NCBI RefSeq assembly: GCF_025822765.1
Contig: NZ_JACKUK010000043.1
Span: forward strand, 1-49,550
Direction of reading: 5' to 3'
Source: Mycobacterium barrassiae
GTDB lineage: Bacteria; Actinomycetota; Actinomycetes; Mycobacteriales; Mycobacteriaceae
DNA: 49,550 bases
Numbering within the stretch: position 1 is the stretch's first letter; every line of letters begins with the position of its first letter. The position numbers were made by a program, and so were the translations under genes. Shown here piece after piece: positions 16,716 through 28,753 of the stretch. Under the pieces are notes generated by a model, which made no database searches, had not been told where the DNA came from, and saw nothing but the letters and a program-made list of their open reading frames with translations.

Positions 16716-17849
16716 TCAGTGGCGCATGAAAGGCGGCACATCGACGTCGTCGTCGTCGTCCCCGCCGATGCTCACCGTCGCGCCATTGGTGTGCACGGGC
16801 ACACTGACGGCGTCGGCCGGCTCGAACAGCTGTGAGGTCACCTTGCCCGCCGATCCCGCGGCGATCGTCTGACCCGAGCTGACCACCGGCTTGCGCCCCG
16901 GCCCGGCGGAGTCGAATCCCGCGGCGATCACGGTGACGCGAACCTCGTCGCCCAGCGAGTCGTCGATGACGGTGCCGAAGATGATGTTGGCTTCGGCGTG
17001 GGCTGCCTCCTGGACCAGCGAGGCTGCCTCGTTGATCTCGAACAGCCCGAGGTCGCTGCCGCCGGCCACCGACAGCAGCACGCCCTGTGCGCCCTCCATC
17101 GAGGCCTCGAGCAGCGGCGAGTTGATCGCGATCTCGGCGGCCTTGAGTGCACGGCCGTCGCCACGCGCCGACCCGATGCCCATCAATGCGGTGCCCGCCC
17201 CGCTCATCACGCCCTTGACGTCGGCGAAGTCGACGTTGATCAGACCAGGCGTGGTGATCAGGTCGGTGATGCCCTGCACGCCGTTCAGCAGTACCTCGTC
17301 GGCGCTGCGGAAGGCATCCATCAACGACACCGCGGCGTCACCCATCTGCAGCAGCCGGTCGTTGGGGATGACGATCAGGGTGTCGCAGCTCTCGCGCAGC
17401 GCGACGATGCCGGCCTCGGCCTGGTTGCTTCGGCGCTTGCCCTCGAAGGAGAACGGCCGCGTGACCACGCCGACCGTCAGCGCACCGAGCTTGCGCGCGA
17501 TCGTCGCGACCACGGGCGCACCACCGGTGCCGGTGCCGCCGCCCTCGCCTGCGGTGACGAACACCATGTCGGCGCCGCGCAGCAGCTCTTCGATGTCGTC
17601 CTTGGCGTCCTCGGCGGCTTTACGCCCGACCTCCGGGTCGGCGCCGGCGCCGAGGCCACGCGTGGAGTCGCGGCCGACGTCGAGCTTGACGTCGGCATCG
17701 CTCATCAACAGCGCCTGCGCGTCGGTGTTGATGGCGATGAACTCGACGCCTTTCAGGCCCTGCTCGATCATCCGGTTGACGGCGTTGACGCCGCCGCCTC
17801 CGATGCCGACGACCTTGATCACGGCGAGGTAGTTATGCGGGGGGGTCAT
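16716..17849 (-). CDS. ftsZ: Cell division protein FtsZ
   Basis: The product has 377 residues and starts [18 protein letters not shown] as in M. tuberculosis. The GTP-binding tubulin signature GEGGGTGTG, the nucleotide region [10 protein letters not shown] and the catalytic T7 loop NVDFADVK are intact. After the globular core a variable linker leads to the C-terminal binding peptide [10 protein letters not shown], which contacts SepF and FtsW. The ATG at 17849 is chosen over a GTG 12 codons upstream because GGAGGAAAGG lies between them and can serve as its ribosome site. It polymerises into the Z-ring. Confidence 0.98.
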   Translation of the reverse strand: MTPPHNYLAVIKVVGIGGGGVNAVNRMIEQGLKGVEFIAINTDAQALLMSDADVKLDVGRDSTRGLGAGADPEVGRKAAEDAKDDIEELLRGADMVFVTAGEGGGTGTGGAPVVATIARKLGALTVGVVTRPFSFEGKRRSNQAEAGIVALRESCDTLIVIPNDRLLQMGDAAVSLMDAFRSADEVLLNGVQGITDLITTPGLINVDFADVKGVMSGAGTALMGIGSARGDGRALKAAEIAINSPLLEASMEGAQGVLLSVAGGSDLGLFEINEAASLVQEAAHAEANIIFGTVIDDSLGDEVRVTVIAAGFDSAGPGRKPVVSSGQTIAAGSAGKVTSQLFEPADAVSVPVHTNGATVSIGGDDDDDVDVPPFMRH

Positions 17850-18026
17850 CGGATCGCCCTTTCCTCCCAGGTTGGCTGTCGACACGCGGAACGCCTTGGC
17901 AAACTCTCAACCTCAACCAGAGGGTTATAGTTATGTCAAGTTGTTCCGCGCAACCAGAACGGTAGGGTGCGCCCGCGGGTGATCCGTGCAGGCGCGCCGA
18001 CACGCACGCAAAGATTTCTCGCGGAT
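17850..18026 (-). promoter_or_regulatory. ftsQ-ftsZ intergenic region with putative ftsZ promoter
   Basis: This 177-bp gap breaks the tightly packed cluster. Read on the minus strand it contains TTGACA (17934-17939) followed by TATAAC (17924-17929) and a tandem GGTTGAGGTTGAG. TTGACA could be a -35, but the base pairs 17 nt further down do not make a good -10. M. tuberculosis ftsZ has its own promoters in this region, so transcription starts here are likely even though the element is not resolved. Confidence 0.4.
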
Positions 18027-19040
18027 TTATTTCACTGTCGGCAGGTCCGGACTCGAGACGTCGTACGTCTTGCCCGGCTGAGTGAGTAGCGCCGCGAGCT
18101 TCAGCGCCTTCTCCTCGGTGCGGTCGGTGGTCCCCCAGATCACCTGGCGACCGTCGGTGAGCTGCAGGGTGATCCCGGCGACCGAGGGCGCGTCGACGCG
18201 GGCGACCTGGGCGGCCACCTCCGGACGCAACGACGTCATGACCTCCAGCGCCGCCTTCGTGGGCGGATCGTTGGGTCCGGGATTAGTGGTATCGAGGTAC
18301 GGGACACCGGGCGGCGGCGGAGCGACTGCGAAATCCACGCCGTCGCGGTCGAACAGATGCGGTCCGTCGGGATAGTCCTTGACCACCACCGGCACCCGTT
18401 CGACGACGGTGACCCGCAAGGTGGATGGGTATTCGCGCTGGACCCGCACGCTGGCGACGCGCCGGATCGCGGCCACCCGCTCAGCGACCGTGTCCGTGTC
18501 GACCTGCAGCAGCGGCGTTCCCGGCGCAACGGCCACCGCGTTGGTGACCTCCTCCTGCGTCAGGACGCCCAGCCCGACGACGACGATGTTGCGCGCCGAC
18601 ATGATCGGCGTGAAATAAAGCAGCAGGCCCAGCCCGACGACGATCACGCTGATCAACGCCGACCACATGAGCGCCTTGAGGCCTCGAACCGCGCCGCGCC
18701 CAAGCTTTTTCGTGTCGTCGGTGCCGGTGGCGCGGCGCTTGGCGGCGCGCCGGGCCTCTTCGATCGCCATGGCACGGGCCTGGGCGGCGCGGCGTTCCTC
18801 GCGCTCGCGGCGGGCGCGGCGTCGGGGTCCCTCGAAGTCGGTTTCCGCGGCGGGCGTCTGTGCCTCTGGCGTCTGTGTCTCCGAAGCCTGTGTCTCCGAA
18901 GCCTCGGCGGCACCGTCGGCGTCGGCGGGCGTGACGTCGTCGGCCGCCGCGTCTGAAGTCACGGCCGACTCGGGTGATTCGGCCGCGTCAGTGGGCTGGC
19001 CGGGCACGGCAGGCTGGGTGGGCCCGTTCGGGTCCGTCAT
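18027..19040 (-). CDS. ftsQ: Cell division protein FtsQ
   Basis: The product has 337 residues. A long acidic, Thr/Ala/Glu-rich cytoplasmic tail (about 1-70) and a basic Arg-rich stretch (about 71-105) precede one membrane span (about 130-148). An extracytoplasmic POTRA domain begins with [20 protein letters not shown], and the FtsQ beta domain contains [20 protein letters not shown]. It links FtsL-type proteins and FtsW/PbpB to the divisome. The start overlaps the murC stop (ATGA). Confidence 0.95.
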   Translation of the reverse strand: MTDPNGPTQPAVPGQPTDAAESPESAVTSDAAADDVTPADADGAAEASETQASETQTPEAQTPAAETDFEGPRRRARREREERRAAQARAMAIEEARRAAKRRATGTDDTKKLGRGAVRGLKALMWSALISVIVVGLGLLLYFTPIMSARNIVVVGLGVLTQEEVTNAVAVAPGTPLLQVDTDTVAERVAAIRRVASVRVQREYPSTLRVTVVERVPVVVKDYPDGPHLFDRDGVDFAVAPPPPGVPYLDTTNPGPNDPPTKAALEVMTSLRPEVAAQVARVDAPSVAGITLQLTDGRQVIWGTTDRTEEKALKLAALLTQPGKTYDVSSPDLPTVK

Positions 19041-20494
19041 CCCGGCACCGCCCCTTGTCCGCCGGGCGCACCGCGGTTGGCCCTGACCCGCAGTGCCGTG
19101 AGGATTTCCGGGCCGAGCATGGTGACGTCGCCCGCTCCCATGGTGACGACGACATCGCCCGGCCGAACCGCTTCGGCGACGCGTTCGGGGACCGCCGAGA
19201 AGTCCGGAATATAGGTGACGGGCACGGTGACGTGTTCGGCGATGATCGCGCCGCTCACCCCGGCCATCGGTTGTTCGCGGGCCGCGTAGACGTCGAGCAC
19301 GAACACCTCATCGGCCTCGTCCAGCGCCAGCGCGAAGTCCTTCGCGAAAGCCTTTGTGCGCGAGTACAAGTGGGGCTGAAACACCACGATCGAGCGACCC
19401 GTGCCGCCCACCACCGACCGCAATGTGTTCAGGTTGGCACGGACCTCGGTCGGGTGGTGCGCGTAGTCGTCGAAGACACGCGCACCGTTCACGGTGCCGA
19501 CGAGCTCCATCCGTCTGCGCACCCCTTCGAAGCCGGCCAGGCCGTCGAGCACGGCGTCGACCGGGGCCCCGGCGTTCACCGCGGCCAGCAACGCACCCAG
19601 CGCATTGAGCGCCATGTGCCTACCGGGCACGGCCAGTCGCATCACCCACGGCTGCGGATCCCCCGCCAATCGCACGTGCGCGACGGCACCGGTGTCGTGC
19701 TGTTCCCAGCTCAACAGGGTCGCGTCGGTTGCCACGGCAGGGTCGCTGCCGTAACGCAGCACCCGGATGCCGAGCGCCTCGGTGCGGTCGGCGAGCGCGG
19801 CTCCGCCGGAGTCGTCGACGCACACCACAAGGGCGCCACCGGGTTTGATGCGCTCGACGAAGTCGTCGAACACCGCGCGGTAGGCCTCCACGGTGCCGAA
19901 GAAATCGAGATGGTCGGCCTCGACGTTGGTCACCACCGCGATGTCGGGGCTGTACTCCAGCAGCGAGCCGTCGCTCTCGTCGGCCTCCGCGACGAAACAG
20001 TCGCCGCTGCCGTGATGGGCGTTGGTGCCTGCCTCGCCGAGGTCCCCGCCGACCGCGAACGACGGATCGAATCCACAGTGCTGCAGGGCGACGATGAGCA
20101 TCGAGGTCGTCGTCGTCTTGCCGTGGGTACCGGTCACCATCAGCGTGGTGTGCCCGGCCATCAACTTGGCGAGCACCACCGGACGCAGGATCACCGGGAT
20201 GCCTCGCCGACGCGCCTCGACCAGTTCGGGATTCGTCTTGGGGATGGCGGCATGCGTGGTGATGACGGCCGTCGGCCCGCCAGGGAGCAGGTCCAGCGAG
20301 GACTCGTCGTGCCCGATGCGGATCGACGCGCCGCGCGCCTGCAGCGCCACCACACCGCGCGACTCCTTGGCATCCGATCCGGACACCATGGCACCGCGGT
20401 CCAGCAGGATGCGAGCGATTCCCGACATACCCGCTCCCCCGATGCCGACCATGTGCACCCGCTGCAGTTCGTCGGGCAATGGCTTTGAGTTCAC
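19037..20494 (-). CDS. murC: UDP-N-acetylmuramate--L-alanine ligase MurC
   Basis: The product has 485 residues. It has a Rossmann-like N-terminal domain ([14 protein letters not shown]), an ATP-binding P-loop [12 protein letters not shown] and the family signatures EADESDGS and [10 protein letters not shown]. It adds L-alanine to UDP-MurNAc, the first amino-acid step of lipid II synthesis in the cytoplasm. It overlaps ftsQ and murG by 4 bp at both ends, which suggests translational coupling. Confidence 0.98.
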   Translation of the reverse strand: MNSKPLPDELQRVHMVGIGGAGMSGIARILLDRGAMVSGSDAKESRGVVALQARGASIRIGHDESSLDLLPGGPTAVITTHAAIPKTNPELVEARRRGIPVILRPVVLAKLMAGHTTLMVTGTHGKTTTTSMLIVALQHCGFDPSFAVGGDLGEAGTNAHHGSGDCFVAEADESDGSLLEYSPDIAVVTNVEADHLDFFGTVEAYRAVFDDFVERIKPGGALVVCVDDSGGAALADRTEALGIRVLRYGSDPAVATDATLLSWEQHDTGAVAHVRLAGDPQPWVMRLAVPGRHMALNALGALLAAVNAGAPVDAVLDGLAGFEGVRRRMELVGTVNGARVFDDYAHHPTEVRANLNTLRSVVGGTGRSIVVFQPHLYSRTKAFAKDFALALDEADEVFVLDVYAAREQPMAGVSGAIIAEHVTVPVTYIPDFSAVPERVAEAVRPGDVVVTMGAGDVTMLGPEILTALRVRANRGAPGGQGAVPG

Positions 20495-21651
20495 CGCAAG
20501 CTCTTTCGGGTCGATGCGCGGGCGACGTCGAGGGCGACCTCGGCCACTTTCTGTGCGGCGTCGCGATGGCCGGCCAGCGCGGCGGCCGCCGTCATCGCCT
20601 GCAGTCGCCCTGGCGTGGTGAGCAATTCGGTGACGGTGTCGGCGACGAACTGCGGCGACAGGTCCGCGTCGTCGACGAGGACGCCGCCGCCCGCGTTCAC
20701 GACGGGCAGAGCGTTGAGTCGCTGCTCTCCGTTGCCGATCGGCAGCGGCACATACACCGCAGGCAGTCCGACCGCCGACACCTCGGCGACCGTCATGGCG
20801 CCGGATCGGCAGATCGCGAGATCGGCTGCCGCATAAGCGAGATCCATCCGGTCCAGGTAGGGAACCGCGACGTACGGCGGATCACCGTCGACAGGGTCGC
20901 GCAAGTCGAGGGTGTTCTTCGGGCCGTGGGCGTGCAGGACGGAGATACCGGCCACGGCAAGGTCTTTGGCGGCAGCCGATACCGCACGGTTGAGCGACTG
21001 CGCACCTTGCGAACCGCCGAACACCAGCAGCACCTTGGCGTCGTCGGCGAACCCGAAGTGAGCGCGTGCCTCGGCACGCAGCGCCGCGCGGTCCAGCGAC
21101 GTGATCGCGGCACGCACCGGGACCCCGACCACCTCGACGTCGCGCAGACCCGGATTGGGCACCGCGGACAGCACCCGCTGCGCCGAGCGGGCACCAACCT
21201 TGTTGGCCCACCCCGCGCTGGCGTTGGCCTCGTGGATCACGACCGGCACGGACCTGCGCCGTGTCAGCCCGCGACGGGCGGCCAGGTAGGCGGGCAGCGC
21301 GACGTAGCCGCCGAACCCGATGACGACGTCGGCGTCGACGTCGTCGAGGACCGCGCGCGTCTGACGCACCGCCTTCCGTACGCGCATCGGCAGCCGGGCG
21401 AGGTCGGCGGACGGTTTGCGCGGAAGCGGGACCGGGGTGATCAGTTCCAGGTGGTAACCGCGTTCGGGGACGAGCCGGGTTTCCAGGCCGCGCTCGGTGC
21501 CCAGCGCGGTGATCCGCACGTCAGGGTCGATCGCGCGCAGGGCGTCGGCCACCGCCATCGCCGGTTCGACATGGCCTGCCGTCCCACCGCCCGCGAGCAC
21601 CACGGATATCCCCCGCTCCTGCCCCCGAGGGTCCGATCCCGTGCGTTTCAC
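20491..21651 (-). CDS. murG: Lipid II synthase MurG (UDP-GlcNAc transferase)
   Basis: The product has 386 residues. It is a GT-B glycosyltransferase (GT28) with the glycine-rich loop [20 protein letters not shown], the second loop [10 protein letters not shown] and the UDP-GlcNAc site [12 protein letters not shown] and [22 protein letters not shown]. It adds GlcNAc to lipid I at the inner membrane face. It starts within the ftsW stop (ATGA) and ends within the murC start. Confidence 0.97.
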   Translation of the reverse strand: MKRTGSDPRGQERGISVVLAGGGTAGHVEPAMAVADALRAIDPDVRITALGTERGLETRLVPERGYHLELITPVPLPRKPSADLARLPMRVRKAVRQTRAVLDDVDADVVIGFGGYVALPAYLAARRGLTRRRSVPVVIHEANASAGWANKVGARSAQRVLSAVPNPGLRDVEVVGVPVRAAITSLDRAALRAEARAHFGFADDAKVLLVFGGSQGAQSLNRAVSAAAKDLAVAGISVLHAHGPKNTLDLRDPVDGDPPYVAVPYLDRMDLAYAAADLAICRSGAMTVAEVSAVGLPAVYVPLPIGNGEQRLNALPVVNAGGGVLVDDADLSPQFVADTVTELLTTPGRLQAMTAAAALAGHRDAAQKVAEVALDVARASTRKSLR

Positions 21652-23183
21652 CCGTAACGCTGACCTTCCAGTGTGCGAACCCGTCGGCCTCTCCGATCAT
21701 GGCCGTCTCCATGATGCCTTGGGGCTCGCACGGCCCTGCCGGCCGTAGCGGTTTGGCGCCGGTTCTCCCCGGCGGGCTTGCGGGCGGTCCTGGCGGTTCG
21801 CGACGCCGGACGCGGGCGCGGTTCCTTCTTGGCGCCCTGCGCACGCGCCTTGCCCTTCGCGCCGCGCGCGCCCATCCGGTCACGCAACGCCTCGGTGCGG
21901 CTCGGCACGTAAGGCGCCGGTAGCGGCAGTCGCAGCAGCCTGTTGACCTTGTCGTCGCGGCCTGCCCGCAGTGCGGCCACCGCCTCGGGTTCGTGGCGCG
22001 CCGCATTGGCCATGATCCCGACCATCAAAAGCGTTGTCGCTGTTGATGTTCCACCAGCCGAGATGAGAGGCAGCTGCAGACCGGTCACCGGCAACAGGCC
22101 GACGACATAGCCGACGTTGATGAACACCTGCCCCATCACCCACAGGGTCGCGGTCGCGGTCAGCAGGCGCAGGAAGGGATCCGCCGAGCGACGCGCGATC
22201 CGCATGCCGGTGTAGGCGAACAGCCCGAACAGACACAGCAGGCCCGCGGCCCCGACGAACCCGAGCTCCTCACCGATGATGGCGAAGATGAAGTCGTTGT
22301 GGGCGTTGGGCAGGTAGTTCCACTTGGCGGTGCCCTGGCCGAGTCCGTCGCCGAAGAAACCGCCGTTGGCCAGCGCGAAACGCGCCTGTCGGGCCTGGTA
22401 ACCCGACCCCTGGGTGTCCGCACCCGGGTTCAGCCACGACATCACCCGGTCGGACCGGTAGCCCTCGGCCATGGCCAGCGCCGCCGCCGAGAACATGATC
22501 GCCAGCAGTGAAGAGATGAACACCCGCAGGGGCAGGCCGGCATACCAGAGCAGGCCGAGCAGGATGATGCCCAACGACACGGTCTGCCCGAGGTCGGGCT
22601 GGGCGACGATGAGCGCGAGGGCGACGACCGCCGCAGGCACCAGCGGGATCAACATCTCGCGCAGCGAGGCGCGCTCCATGCGCCGCGAGGCCAGCAGGTG
22701 CGCACCCCAGATCAGGAACGCGATCTTGGCCAGTTCCGACGGCTGCATCGAGAAGCCACTGATGACGAACCAACCGCGAGAGCCGTTGGCCACCTTGCCG
22801 ATTCCCGGGATCAACACCAGGATCAGCAGGATGACCGTGATGGCGAATCCGGTGAACGCCAGGGTGCGCATCAACTGAATCGGCATCCGCATCGCGACGT
22901 AGAACGCGAACAGACCGACGACGGTCCACAGCACCTGCCTGGCGAACACCATCCACGGCGACCCGTCGGTGTCATAGGAGTAGACGCCGGACGCGGAGAG
23001 CACCATCGTCAAGCCCAGGATCACCAGCAGCGTCGCCACCGCGATGATGAGGTGGAACGACGTCATCGGCCTGCCGAGCCAGGCGCCGAACCGGGTACGG
23101 GGACCCTTCTCGGCCGCCGCATCCTGCGACGGTGTCGCGTCACCCGTCCTGCGGAGCCGCAATCGGGTCAGGATGTTGCTCAT
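21648..23183 (-). CDS. ftsW: SEDS peptidoglycan glycosyltransferase FtsW
   Basis: The product has 511 residues. About ten hydrophobic segments run from residue 42 to 405, with SEDS-family signatures LMVLSASG-like near the first span, QPDLGQTVS, and [19 protein letters not shown] near the end of the core. A basic Arg/Ala/Lys-rich tail of about 95 residues follows, as usual in mycobacteria. FtsW polymerises lipid II at the septum together with PbpB. The ATG at 23183 is chosen because it begins 4 bp after the murD stop; an in-frame start 15 codons upstream would overlap murD. Confidence 0.96.
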   Translation of the reverse strand: MSNILTRLRLRRTGDATPSQDAAAEKGPRTRFGAWLGRPMTSFHLIIAVATLLVILGLTMVLSASGVYSYDTDGSPWMVFARQVLWTVVGLFAFYVAMRMPIQLMRTLAFTGFAITVILLILVLIPGIGKVANGSRGWFVISGFSMQPSELAKIAFLIWGAHLLASRRMERASLREMLIPLVPAAVVALALIVAQPDLGQTVSLGIILLGLLWYAGLPLRVFISSLLAIMFSAAALAMAEGYRSDRVMSWLNPGADTQGSGYQARQARFALANGGFFGDGLGQGTAKWNYLPNAHNDFIFAIIGEELGFVGAAGLLCLFGLFAYTGMRIARRSADPFLRLLTATATLWVMGQVFINVGYVVGLLPVTGLQLPLISAGGTSTATTLLMVGIMANAARHEPEAVAALRAGRDDKVNRLLRLPLPAPYVPSRTEALRDRMGARGAKGKARAQGAKKEPRPRPASRTARTARKPAGENRRQTATAGRAVRAPRHHGDGHDRRGRRVRTLEGQRYG

Positions 23184-23187
23184 TGGC

Positions 23188-24606
23188 CTACCGCGACAGA
23201 GCGCGCACGGCGGCGGCAAACGCGTCACCGCGGTGGCCGTAGCCGCTGAACTGGTCGAAGGATGCCCCGGCCGGTGCCAGCAGGACGGTGTCCCCAGGTC
23301 GGGCGAGACCGGACGCGGCCTCGATGACGGCCGTCATCACCGCCTCGCCAGTCACACCAGTCTCATCTTTCCCATGCACCCCAAAATCCTCCCCCGTCAC
23401 AGGCTCAACGACGGGGACATCCGGGGCGTGTCGCGATAACGCGTTCGCGATCTGTGCCCGGTCGCGGCCGATCAGCACCGCTCCGACCAGCCGGTTCGCC
23501 ACCGTGGCCACGAGTTCGTCGACCGAGGCGCCCTTGAGCATCCCGCCCGCGATCCACACCACGCGCGGATATGCGCCGATCGACGCCTGCGCGGCGTGCG
23601 GGTTGGTGGCCTTGGAATCGTCGACGTAGGTCACCCCGTCGTGGACGCCGACGACCTCGGCGCGGTGGCGGCCCACCTGGAATCCGGCGAGCGCGTCCGC
23701 GATCGACGCGGGCGGCACACCCACGGTGCGAGCCAGTGCCGCTGCGGCCAGGGCGTCGAGCACGCCGACCGGCCCGGCAACCGGAATGGATGCGGTGGCG
23801 GCCAGCGGTACCCGTTCGCCGAAGGCGTTGTCGACGAGCATCCCGTCGACCACCCCGAGCTCGCCCGCCGCCGGTTCGCCCAGCCGGAAGCCGACCTTCA
23901 CCGGGGCCGCGGCGGATTCCAGCAGCCCCGAGGCGACGGGGTCGTCCAGGCCCACCACCGCGACGCGGCCCTGGAGCACGCGGGCCTTGGTGCCGGCATA
24001 CGCCGCCATGCTGCCGTGCCAGTCCAGGTGATCCTCGGCGACATTGAGGACGACACCCGCTTCCGGCCGCAGCGACGGCGCCCAGTGCAGTTGGAAGCTG
24101 GACAGCTCGACGGCCAACACATCGGACGGTTCGCCGAGCACGTCGATGACGGGATTGCCGATGTTGCCGCACAGCACCGCACGGTGTCCCCCGGCGACCA
24201 ACATGGCGTGCAGCATCGACGTCGTGGTGGTCTTGCCGTTGGTTCCGGTCACGACGAGCCACTTCCGCGGCGGCCCGAACCGGCCGGAACTGTCCAGCCG
24301 CCAAGCCAATTCGACATCGCCCCAGATCGGCACCCCCGCATCGGCGGCGGCGGCCAGCACCGGTGCCGTCGGCGGGAATCCGGGGCTCGTCACCACGAGG
24401 GCGTAGTCGGCGATGGTCGCCTGCGCCTCGGCGACGGTGACCACCGACGCCGGGGTGATCAGACGCTGCAGCGCCAGCGGATCGTCGTCGCAGATGGTCA
24501 GCCGCACCCCGGTCGGCTCCAGCACCGCGCTCACCGATCGCCCGGTGATGCCCGCGCCGGTCACCAGCACGCGCGCCCCAGGCGTCAGCAGATCCAGGTC
24601 GCTCAC
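23188..24606 (-). CDS. murD: UDP-N-acetylmuramoylalanine--D-glutamate ligase MurD
   Basis: The product has 472 residues. It has the N-terminal domain motif [13 protein letters not shown], the ATP-binding [28 protein letters not shown] and the C-terminal [15 protein letters not shown] and [12 protein letters not shown]. It adds D-glutamate to UDP-MurNAc-L-Ala. The GTG at 24606 lies one base after the mraY stop. A 60-bp patch near the 3' end (about 23351-23410) is markedly less GC-rich than its surroundings and encodes a variable loop. Confidence 0.97.
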   Translation of the reverse strand: MSDLDLLTPGARVLVTGAGITGRSVSAVLEPTGVRLTICDDDPLALQRLITPASVVTVAEAQATIADYALVVTSPGFPPTAPVLAAAADAGVPIWGDVELAWRLDSSGRFGPPRKWLVVTGTNGKTTTTSMLHAMLVAGGHRAVLCGNIGNPVIDVLGEPSDVLAVELSSFQLHWAPSLRPEAGVVLNVAEDHLDWHGSMAAYAGTKARVLQGRVAVVGLDDPVASGLLESAAAPVKVGFRLGEPAAGELGVVDGMLVDNAFGERVPLAATASIPVAGPVGVLDALAAAALARTVGVPPASIADALAGFQVGRHRAEVVGVHDGVTYVDDSKATNPHAAQASIGAYPRVVWIAGGMLKGASVDELVATVANRLVGAVLIGRDRAQIANALSRHAPDVPVVEPVTGEDFGVHGKDETGVTGEAVMTAVIEAASGLARPGDTVLLAPAGASFDQFSGYGHRGDAFAAAVRALSR

Positions 24607-24607
24607 G

Positions 24608-25687
24608 TCAGGCGCCGACGGTGGTGAGCCACTCGCTGTAGAACAGTGCGACACCGAGTCCGCAGGCGATCGCGGTCAACAGCCAGAAGCGGATGATGAC
24701 TGTGGTTTCCGCCCACCCCACCAGTTCGAAATGGTGATGGAACGGCGCCATCCGGAACACCCGGCGCCCGGTCGTGCGGAACGCCAGGATCTGCACGACC
24801 ACCGAGGTGACCTCCGCGACGAACAGTGCGCCGAGCACGACGGCGAGCATCTCGGTGCGGCTGGTCACCGAAAGCCCGGCGATGATGCCGCCGAGCGCGA
24901 GCGATCCGGTGTCGCCCATGAAGATCTTGGCGGGCGCGGCGTTCCACCACAGGAAGCCGATGCAGGCGCCGGCCGTCGCCGCCGCGACGATCGCGAGGTC
25001 CAAGGGGTCGCGCACGTTGTAGCAGCCCAGTCCGGGACTGATCGCACACGCGTTGCGGAACTGCCAGAACGTGATCAGCACGTAGGCAGCACACACCATC
25101 GCCATCGCGCCTGCGGCGAGCCCGTCCAGGCCGTCGGTGAAGTTCACCGCGTTGGACCACGCGTAGATCATGGTGACGCAGAACAGGATGAACAGCACGG
25201 GCGGCAAGGTGACCGTGGCGATCTCACGCACGTACGAGAGGTCCGCGCTGCCCGGAGTCAGCCCGTCGCTGTTGCGGAACTGCAGCGCGAGCACGCCGAA
25301 CATCACCGCGGCGGCCAAAATACCGACGGTCTTCGCCGTCTTGTTCAAACCGAGGTTGCGCGCCCGTCGGATCTTGATCAGGTCGTCGACGAAGCCCACG
25401 GTGCCGAGTGCGGTCGCCAGTCCCAGCACGAGCAGGCCGGACGCGGACGGGCCCTTACCGTCGATGACCACCCCCACCAGGTGGGTGACCAGGTAGGACG
25501 CCCAGATGCCCGCCACGATGGCCACGCCGCCCATCGACGGTGTGCCGCGCTTCTTGTGGTGGCTCGGCGGCCCGTCCTCGCGGATCTCGTGACCGAAGCC
25601 CTGCCGGGTGAACAGCCGGATCAGCACGGGGGTGAGCAGGATCGAAACCGTCAGGGCGATGCCGACGGCGATGAGGATCTGCCTCAT
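24608..25687 (-). CDS. mraY: Phospho-MurNAc-pentapeptide transferase MraY (MurX)
   Basis: The product has 359 residues, about ten membrane spans. MraY signatures are [31 protein letters not shown] and [12 protein letters not shown], with the catalytic Asp residues, and [15 protein letters not shown]. It moves phospho-MurNAc-pentapeptide to decaprenyl phosphate to form lipid I. The start overlaps the murF stop by 4 bp. Confidence 0.98.
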   Translation of the reverse strand: MRQILIAVGIALTVSILLTPVLIRLFTRQGFGHEIREDGPPSHHKKRGTPSMGGVAIVAGIWASYLVTHLVGVVIDGKGPSASGLLVLGLATALGTVGFVDDLIKIRRARNLGLNKTAKTVGILAAAVMFGVLALQFRNSDGLTPGSADLSYVREIATVTLPPVLFILFCVTMIYAWSNAVNFTDGLDGLAAGAMAMVCAAYVLITFWQFRNACAISPGLGCYNVRDPLDLAIVAAATAGACIGFLWWNAAPAKIFMGDTGSLALGGIIAGLSVTSRTEMLAVVLGALFVAEVTSVVVQILAFRTTGRRVFRMAPFHHHFELVGWAETTVIIRFWLLTAIACGLGVALFYSEWLTTVGA

Positions 25688-27180
25688 GCGGTGGCATCCC
25701 CACTATCGGCGATCAGGGCATCCGCGAGCGCACCCAGCCCGGCCGCGTTGGAGCCTTTGACCAGCACCACGTCGCCGGCCTGCAGCTCCGCGCGGAGCAG
25801 TGCCAACGCAGCGTCGGCGTCGGGGACCATGGTGGACTCAGAGCCCCACGACCCCTCCATCACCGCGCCGTGGTGCATGGCGCTCATAGCCCTCCCCGTT
25901 CCGATGACGATCAGTCGTGACACATCTAATCGCACGGCCAGTCGCCCGATGCTGTCATGTTCCGATATCGCGTCGTCACCGAGTTCAGCCATCTCGCCCA
26001 GCACCGCCCAGCTGCGGCGTTCGGACGCGCCGCTCCGACTAATCCACGCCAGCGCCTTGAGTCCGGCGCGCATCGAGTCGGGGTTGGCGTTGTAGGCGTC
26101 GTTGACGATCGTGACCCCGTCGGCGCGGGTGGCGACCTGCATGCGGTGTTTGGACGCCGGACCGGCCGCGGCGAGCGCGGCGGCGACCTGTTCGAGCGTC
26201 GCGCCGCATTCCAGTGCCACGGCCGCCGCACACAGCGCGTTGGACACCTGATGGTCGCCGTGCACGGCCAGTGTGACGTCGACCTGCTTGCCTCCGGCGT
26301 GCAGCGTGAACCGCGGCCGGGCCAGCTCGTCGAGTGTCACGGCGTCGGCCCACACATCGACCTGGGCACCGGGTTCCCGGGACACCCGCACAACGCGCGC
26401 CGCGGTCGCATCGGCCATCGCGGCGACCGCAGTGTCGTCGACGTTGAGAATCACCGCGCCCGATGACGGGACCGATTGGGGCAGTTCGGCTTTCGTCGCC
26501 GCGATCGCCTCACGGGAACCGAACTCGCCGAGGTGCGCGGTGCCGACGTTGAGCACGACCGCGATCGACGGCGGTGCGATCGCGGCCAGCGCTGCGATGT
26601 TGCCGCGGTGCCTTGCCGACATCTCCAGCACCAGAAAGTCGGTGGCCTCGGTGGCCCGCAACACCGTCCAGGGATGGCCGAGTTCGTTGTTGAACGAGCC
26701 CGGCGGCGCGATGACCTCACCGAGCGGGGTGAGCACCGCGGCGATCAAGTCCTTGGTCGAGGTCTTGCCCGACGATCCGGTGACACCGACGATCGTCAGC
26801 CCGCCGTCCACGAGCTTCGCGGCGACGGCGCCGGCGAGGCGCGCCAGTGCCGCCAGCACCGCCGCGCCGGACCCGTCGACGTCGTGTTCGAGGACGCTGG
26901 CGCTCGTGTCGCCTGCCGAGGGCTCGACGACGATCGCGGGCACCCCGACCGGCCACGCGGCCAGCACCGCGACGGCTCCCTGGTCGATCGCCGCGGCCGC
27001 GAAGTCGTGTCCGTCGGAGCGGGCGCCCGGCAGCGCGAGGAACAGTCCACCGGGGCCGACGGCGCGCGAGTCGAACTCGACGGTCCCGGTGACCCGGGTG
27101 GCGGCGGCCTTTTCGGCGCTGATGTCGGCGAGGCGTCCCCCGACGATGTCGGCGATCTCGGCGATGCTCAGGTCGATCAC
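25684..27180 (-). CDS. murF: UDP-MurNAc-tripeptide--D-Ala-D-Ala ligase MurF
   Basis: The product has 498 residues. It has the P-loop [50 protein letters not shown] and [18 protein letters not shown], all typical of MurF. It completes the pentapeptide by adding D-Ala-D-Ala. Both ends overlap their neighbours by 4 bp (ATGA with murE upstream and mraY downstream). Confidence 0.97.
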   Translation of the reverse strand: MIDLSIAEIADIVGGRLADISAEKAAATRVTGTVEFDSRAVGPGGLFLALPGARSDGHDFAAAAIDQGAVAVLAAWPVGVPAIVVEPSAGDTSASVLEHDVDGSGAAVLAALARLAGAVAAKLVDGGLTIVGVTGSSGKTSTKDLIAAVLTPLGEVIAPPGSFNNELGHPWTVLRATEATDFLVLEMSARHRGNIAALAAIAPPSIAVVLNVGTAHLGEFGSREAIAATKAELPQSVPSSGAVILNVDDTAVAAMADATAARVVRVSREPGAQVDVWADAVTLDELARPRFTLHAGGKQVDVTLAVHGDHQVSNALCAAAVALECGATLEQVAAALAAAGPASKHRMQVATRADGVTIVNDAYNANPDSMRAGLKALAWISRSGASERRSWAVLGEMAELGDDAISEHDSIGRLAVRLDVSRLIVIGTGRAMSAMHHGAVMEGSWGSESTMVPDADAALALLRAELQAGDVVLVKGSNAAGLGALADALIADSGDATA

Positions 27181-28709
27181 GTGCGACGACCCAACGCCTC
27201 GAGCGCCGCGGCCAGCTCGTCGCGGTCGTCGAACGGTCGCGTCACGCCGTCGCTGGTCTGTCCCGGCTCATGGCCCTTCCCCGCCACGAGCACGACGTCT
27301 CCTGGTTGCGCCCAGGCGACCGCGTAGTCGATGGCCTCGCGCCGGTCACCGATCTCGATGACCTCTGCGGCGGTGTCCGCCGCGCCCGCGAGGATCGCAG
27401 CGCGGATCGCGGCGGGCTCCTCGTCACGGGGGTTGTCGTCGGTGACCACGACGAGGTCGGCCAGTTCGGCCGCGACCCGGCCCATCGGTTCGCGCTTGCC
27501 CGCGTCGCGGTTGCCGCCTGCGCCGAACACCACGGCCAGCCGCCCGGAACTCTGCTCGCGCAGCGTCTGCAGCACCGCTTTCAGGGCGCCGGGCTTGTGC
27601 GCGTAGTCGACCAGTGCGAGAAACGGCTGCCCGCGGTCGACGGGTTCCAGGCGCCCAGGAACGGTCGCGGTGCGCAGCCCCGGCGCGGCCTGTTCCGGCG
27701 ACACCCCTACGGCGTCCAGCAGCGCCACGGCCAGCAGGCAGTTGGCGACGTTGTACCGGCCGGGCAGGGCGATCCTCAGTCCGTGGTGCACCCCCGCGGG
27801 ATCGACGGCGAAGAACTCCTGGGCCGCCTCGGCGCCTGCGCCGACCGCGCGCACCTGCTCCACCCGCCAGTCGGCGGCTCGCCCGGTCGTGCTCACCGTC
27901 ACCGGCTCGGCGGCGAGCGCGGCGATCGCCTGGCCCGCCTCGTCATCGATACACACCGCCGAAACGCTTGCATGCGTTGCCGATTCGGGGTCGAACAGCT
28001 GCGCCTTGGCGTTGAAGTAGTCCTGCATCGTCGGATGGAAATCGAGATGGTCGCGCGACAGATTGGTGAATCCGCCCACCGCGAACCGCACTCCGTCCAC
28101 GCGGCCCAGTGTCAGCGCGTGGCTCGACACCTCCATGACGACGGTGTCGACGCCCTGCTCGACCATCACAGCGAGCAGCGCCTGCAGATCGGGCGCCTCC
28201 GGTGTGGTCAGCGCACTGGGCTGATCGCGGCCGTCGATGCGGATGCCGACCGTGCCCACGAGCCCGGGCTGGCGCTCGGCCGAACGCAGCCCCGCCTCAA
28301 CGAGATATGTGGTGGTCGTCTTGCCCGACGTTCCGGTGACGCCGATGACGCGCAGCTTGTCCGAAGGATGCCCGTAGACCGTGGCGGCCAACTCGCCCAG
28401 GACCGACCGCGGTGCCGGGTGGACGAGCACCGGCACATCGATGTCGTCCCCGATCTCCGCGACCCCTGCGGCATCGGTGAGGATCGCGACCGCCCCGCAC
28501 GAGACGGCCTCACCGGCGTGGCGGGCGCCGTGGGACGCCGAACCGGGCAAGGCGGCGAACAGATCGCCTGCCGCGACGTCCTGGCTGCGCAGCGTCACCC
28601 CGGTGATCCGGATATCGGGAAGCCGCACACCCTTGGCCGGCACCGCGGCCACCTGCTCGGCGAGCAGAGCGAGCGCGCTGCCCTCGGGGTGGCTGGGACG
28701 CAGATTCAT
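27177..28709 (-). CDS. murE: UDP-MurNAc-dipeptide--meso-diaminopimelate ligase MurE
   Basis: The product has 510 residues. It has the P-loop [33 protein letters not shown] and the substrate-selecting motif DDNPRDE, which marks meso-diaminopimelate rather than lysine as the third amino acid, in agreement with mycobacterial peptidoglycan. It lies 44 bp after the pbpB stop, the widest gap between these core wall genes apart from ftsQ-ftsZ. Confidence 0.97.
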   Translation of the reverse strand: MNLRPSHPEGSALALLAEQVAAVPAKGVRLPDIRITGVTLRSQDVAAGDLFAALPGSASHGARHAGEAVSCGAVAILTDAAGVAEIGDDIDVPVLVHPAPRSVLGELAATVYGHPSDKLRVIGVTGTSGKTTTTYLVEAGLRSAERQPGLVGTVGIRIDGRDQPSALTTPEAPDLQALLAVMVEQGVDTVVMEVSSHALTLGRVDGVRFAVGGFTNLSRDHLDFHPTMQDYFNAKAQLFDPESATHASVSAVCIDDEAGQAIAALAAEPVTVSTTGRAADWRVEQVRAVGAGAEAAQEFFAVDPAGVHHGLRIALPGRYNVANCLLAVALLDAVGVSPEQAAPGLRTATVPGRLEPVDRGQPFLALVDYAHKPGALKAVLQTLREQSSGRLAVVFGAGGNRDAGKREPMGRVAAELADLVVVTDDNPRDEEPAAIRAAILAGAADTAAEVIEIGDRREAIDYAVAWAQPGDVVLVAGKGHEPGQTSDGVTRPFDDRDELAAALEALGRRT

Positions 28710-28753
28710 GGCGTCAACACGTTACCGGCCCGGCGCCCGGCCCATTTCGCCTA

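Noticed and set aside
16716-16760. FtsZ ending in PPFMRH rather than PPFMRR
   Set aside because: A single conservative change at the last residue is not enough to propose altered partner binding.
17924-17939. TTGACA plus TATAAC as a classical ftsZ promoter
   Set aside because: The two hexamers are only 4 bp apart, so they cannot be -35 and -10 of the same promoter; only a general promoter region is listed.
18974-20488. Long open frame (about 500 codons) on the plus strand
   Set aside because: It is antisense to murC and ftsQ, has no family resemblance, and reflects the lack of stops in GC-rich DNA opposite real genes.
24413-26095. Long plus-strand open frame of 560 codons
   Set aside because: Antisense to murD, mraY and murF, rich in Arg/His/Gly/Asp as expected for a shadow frame.
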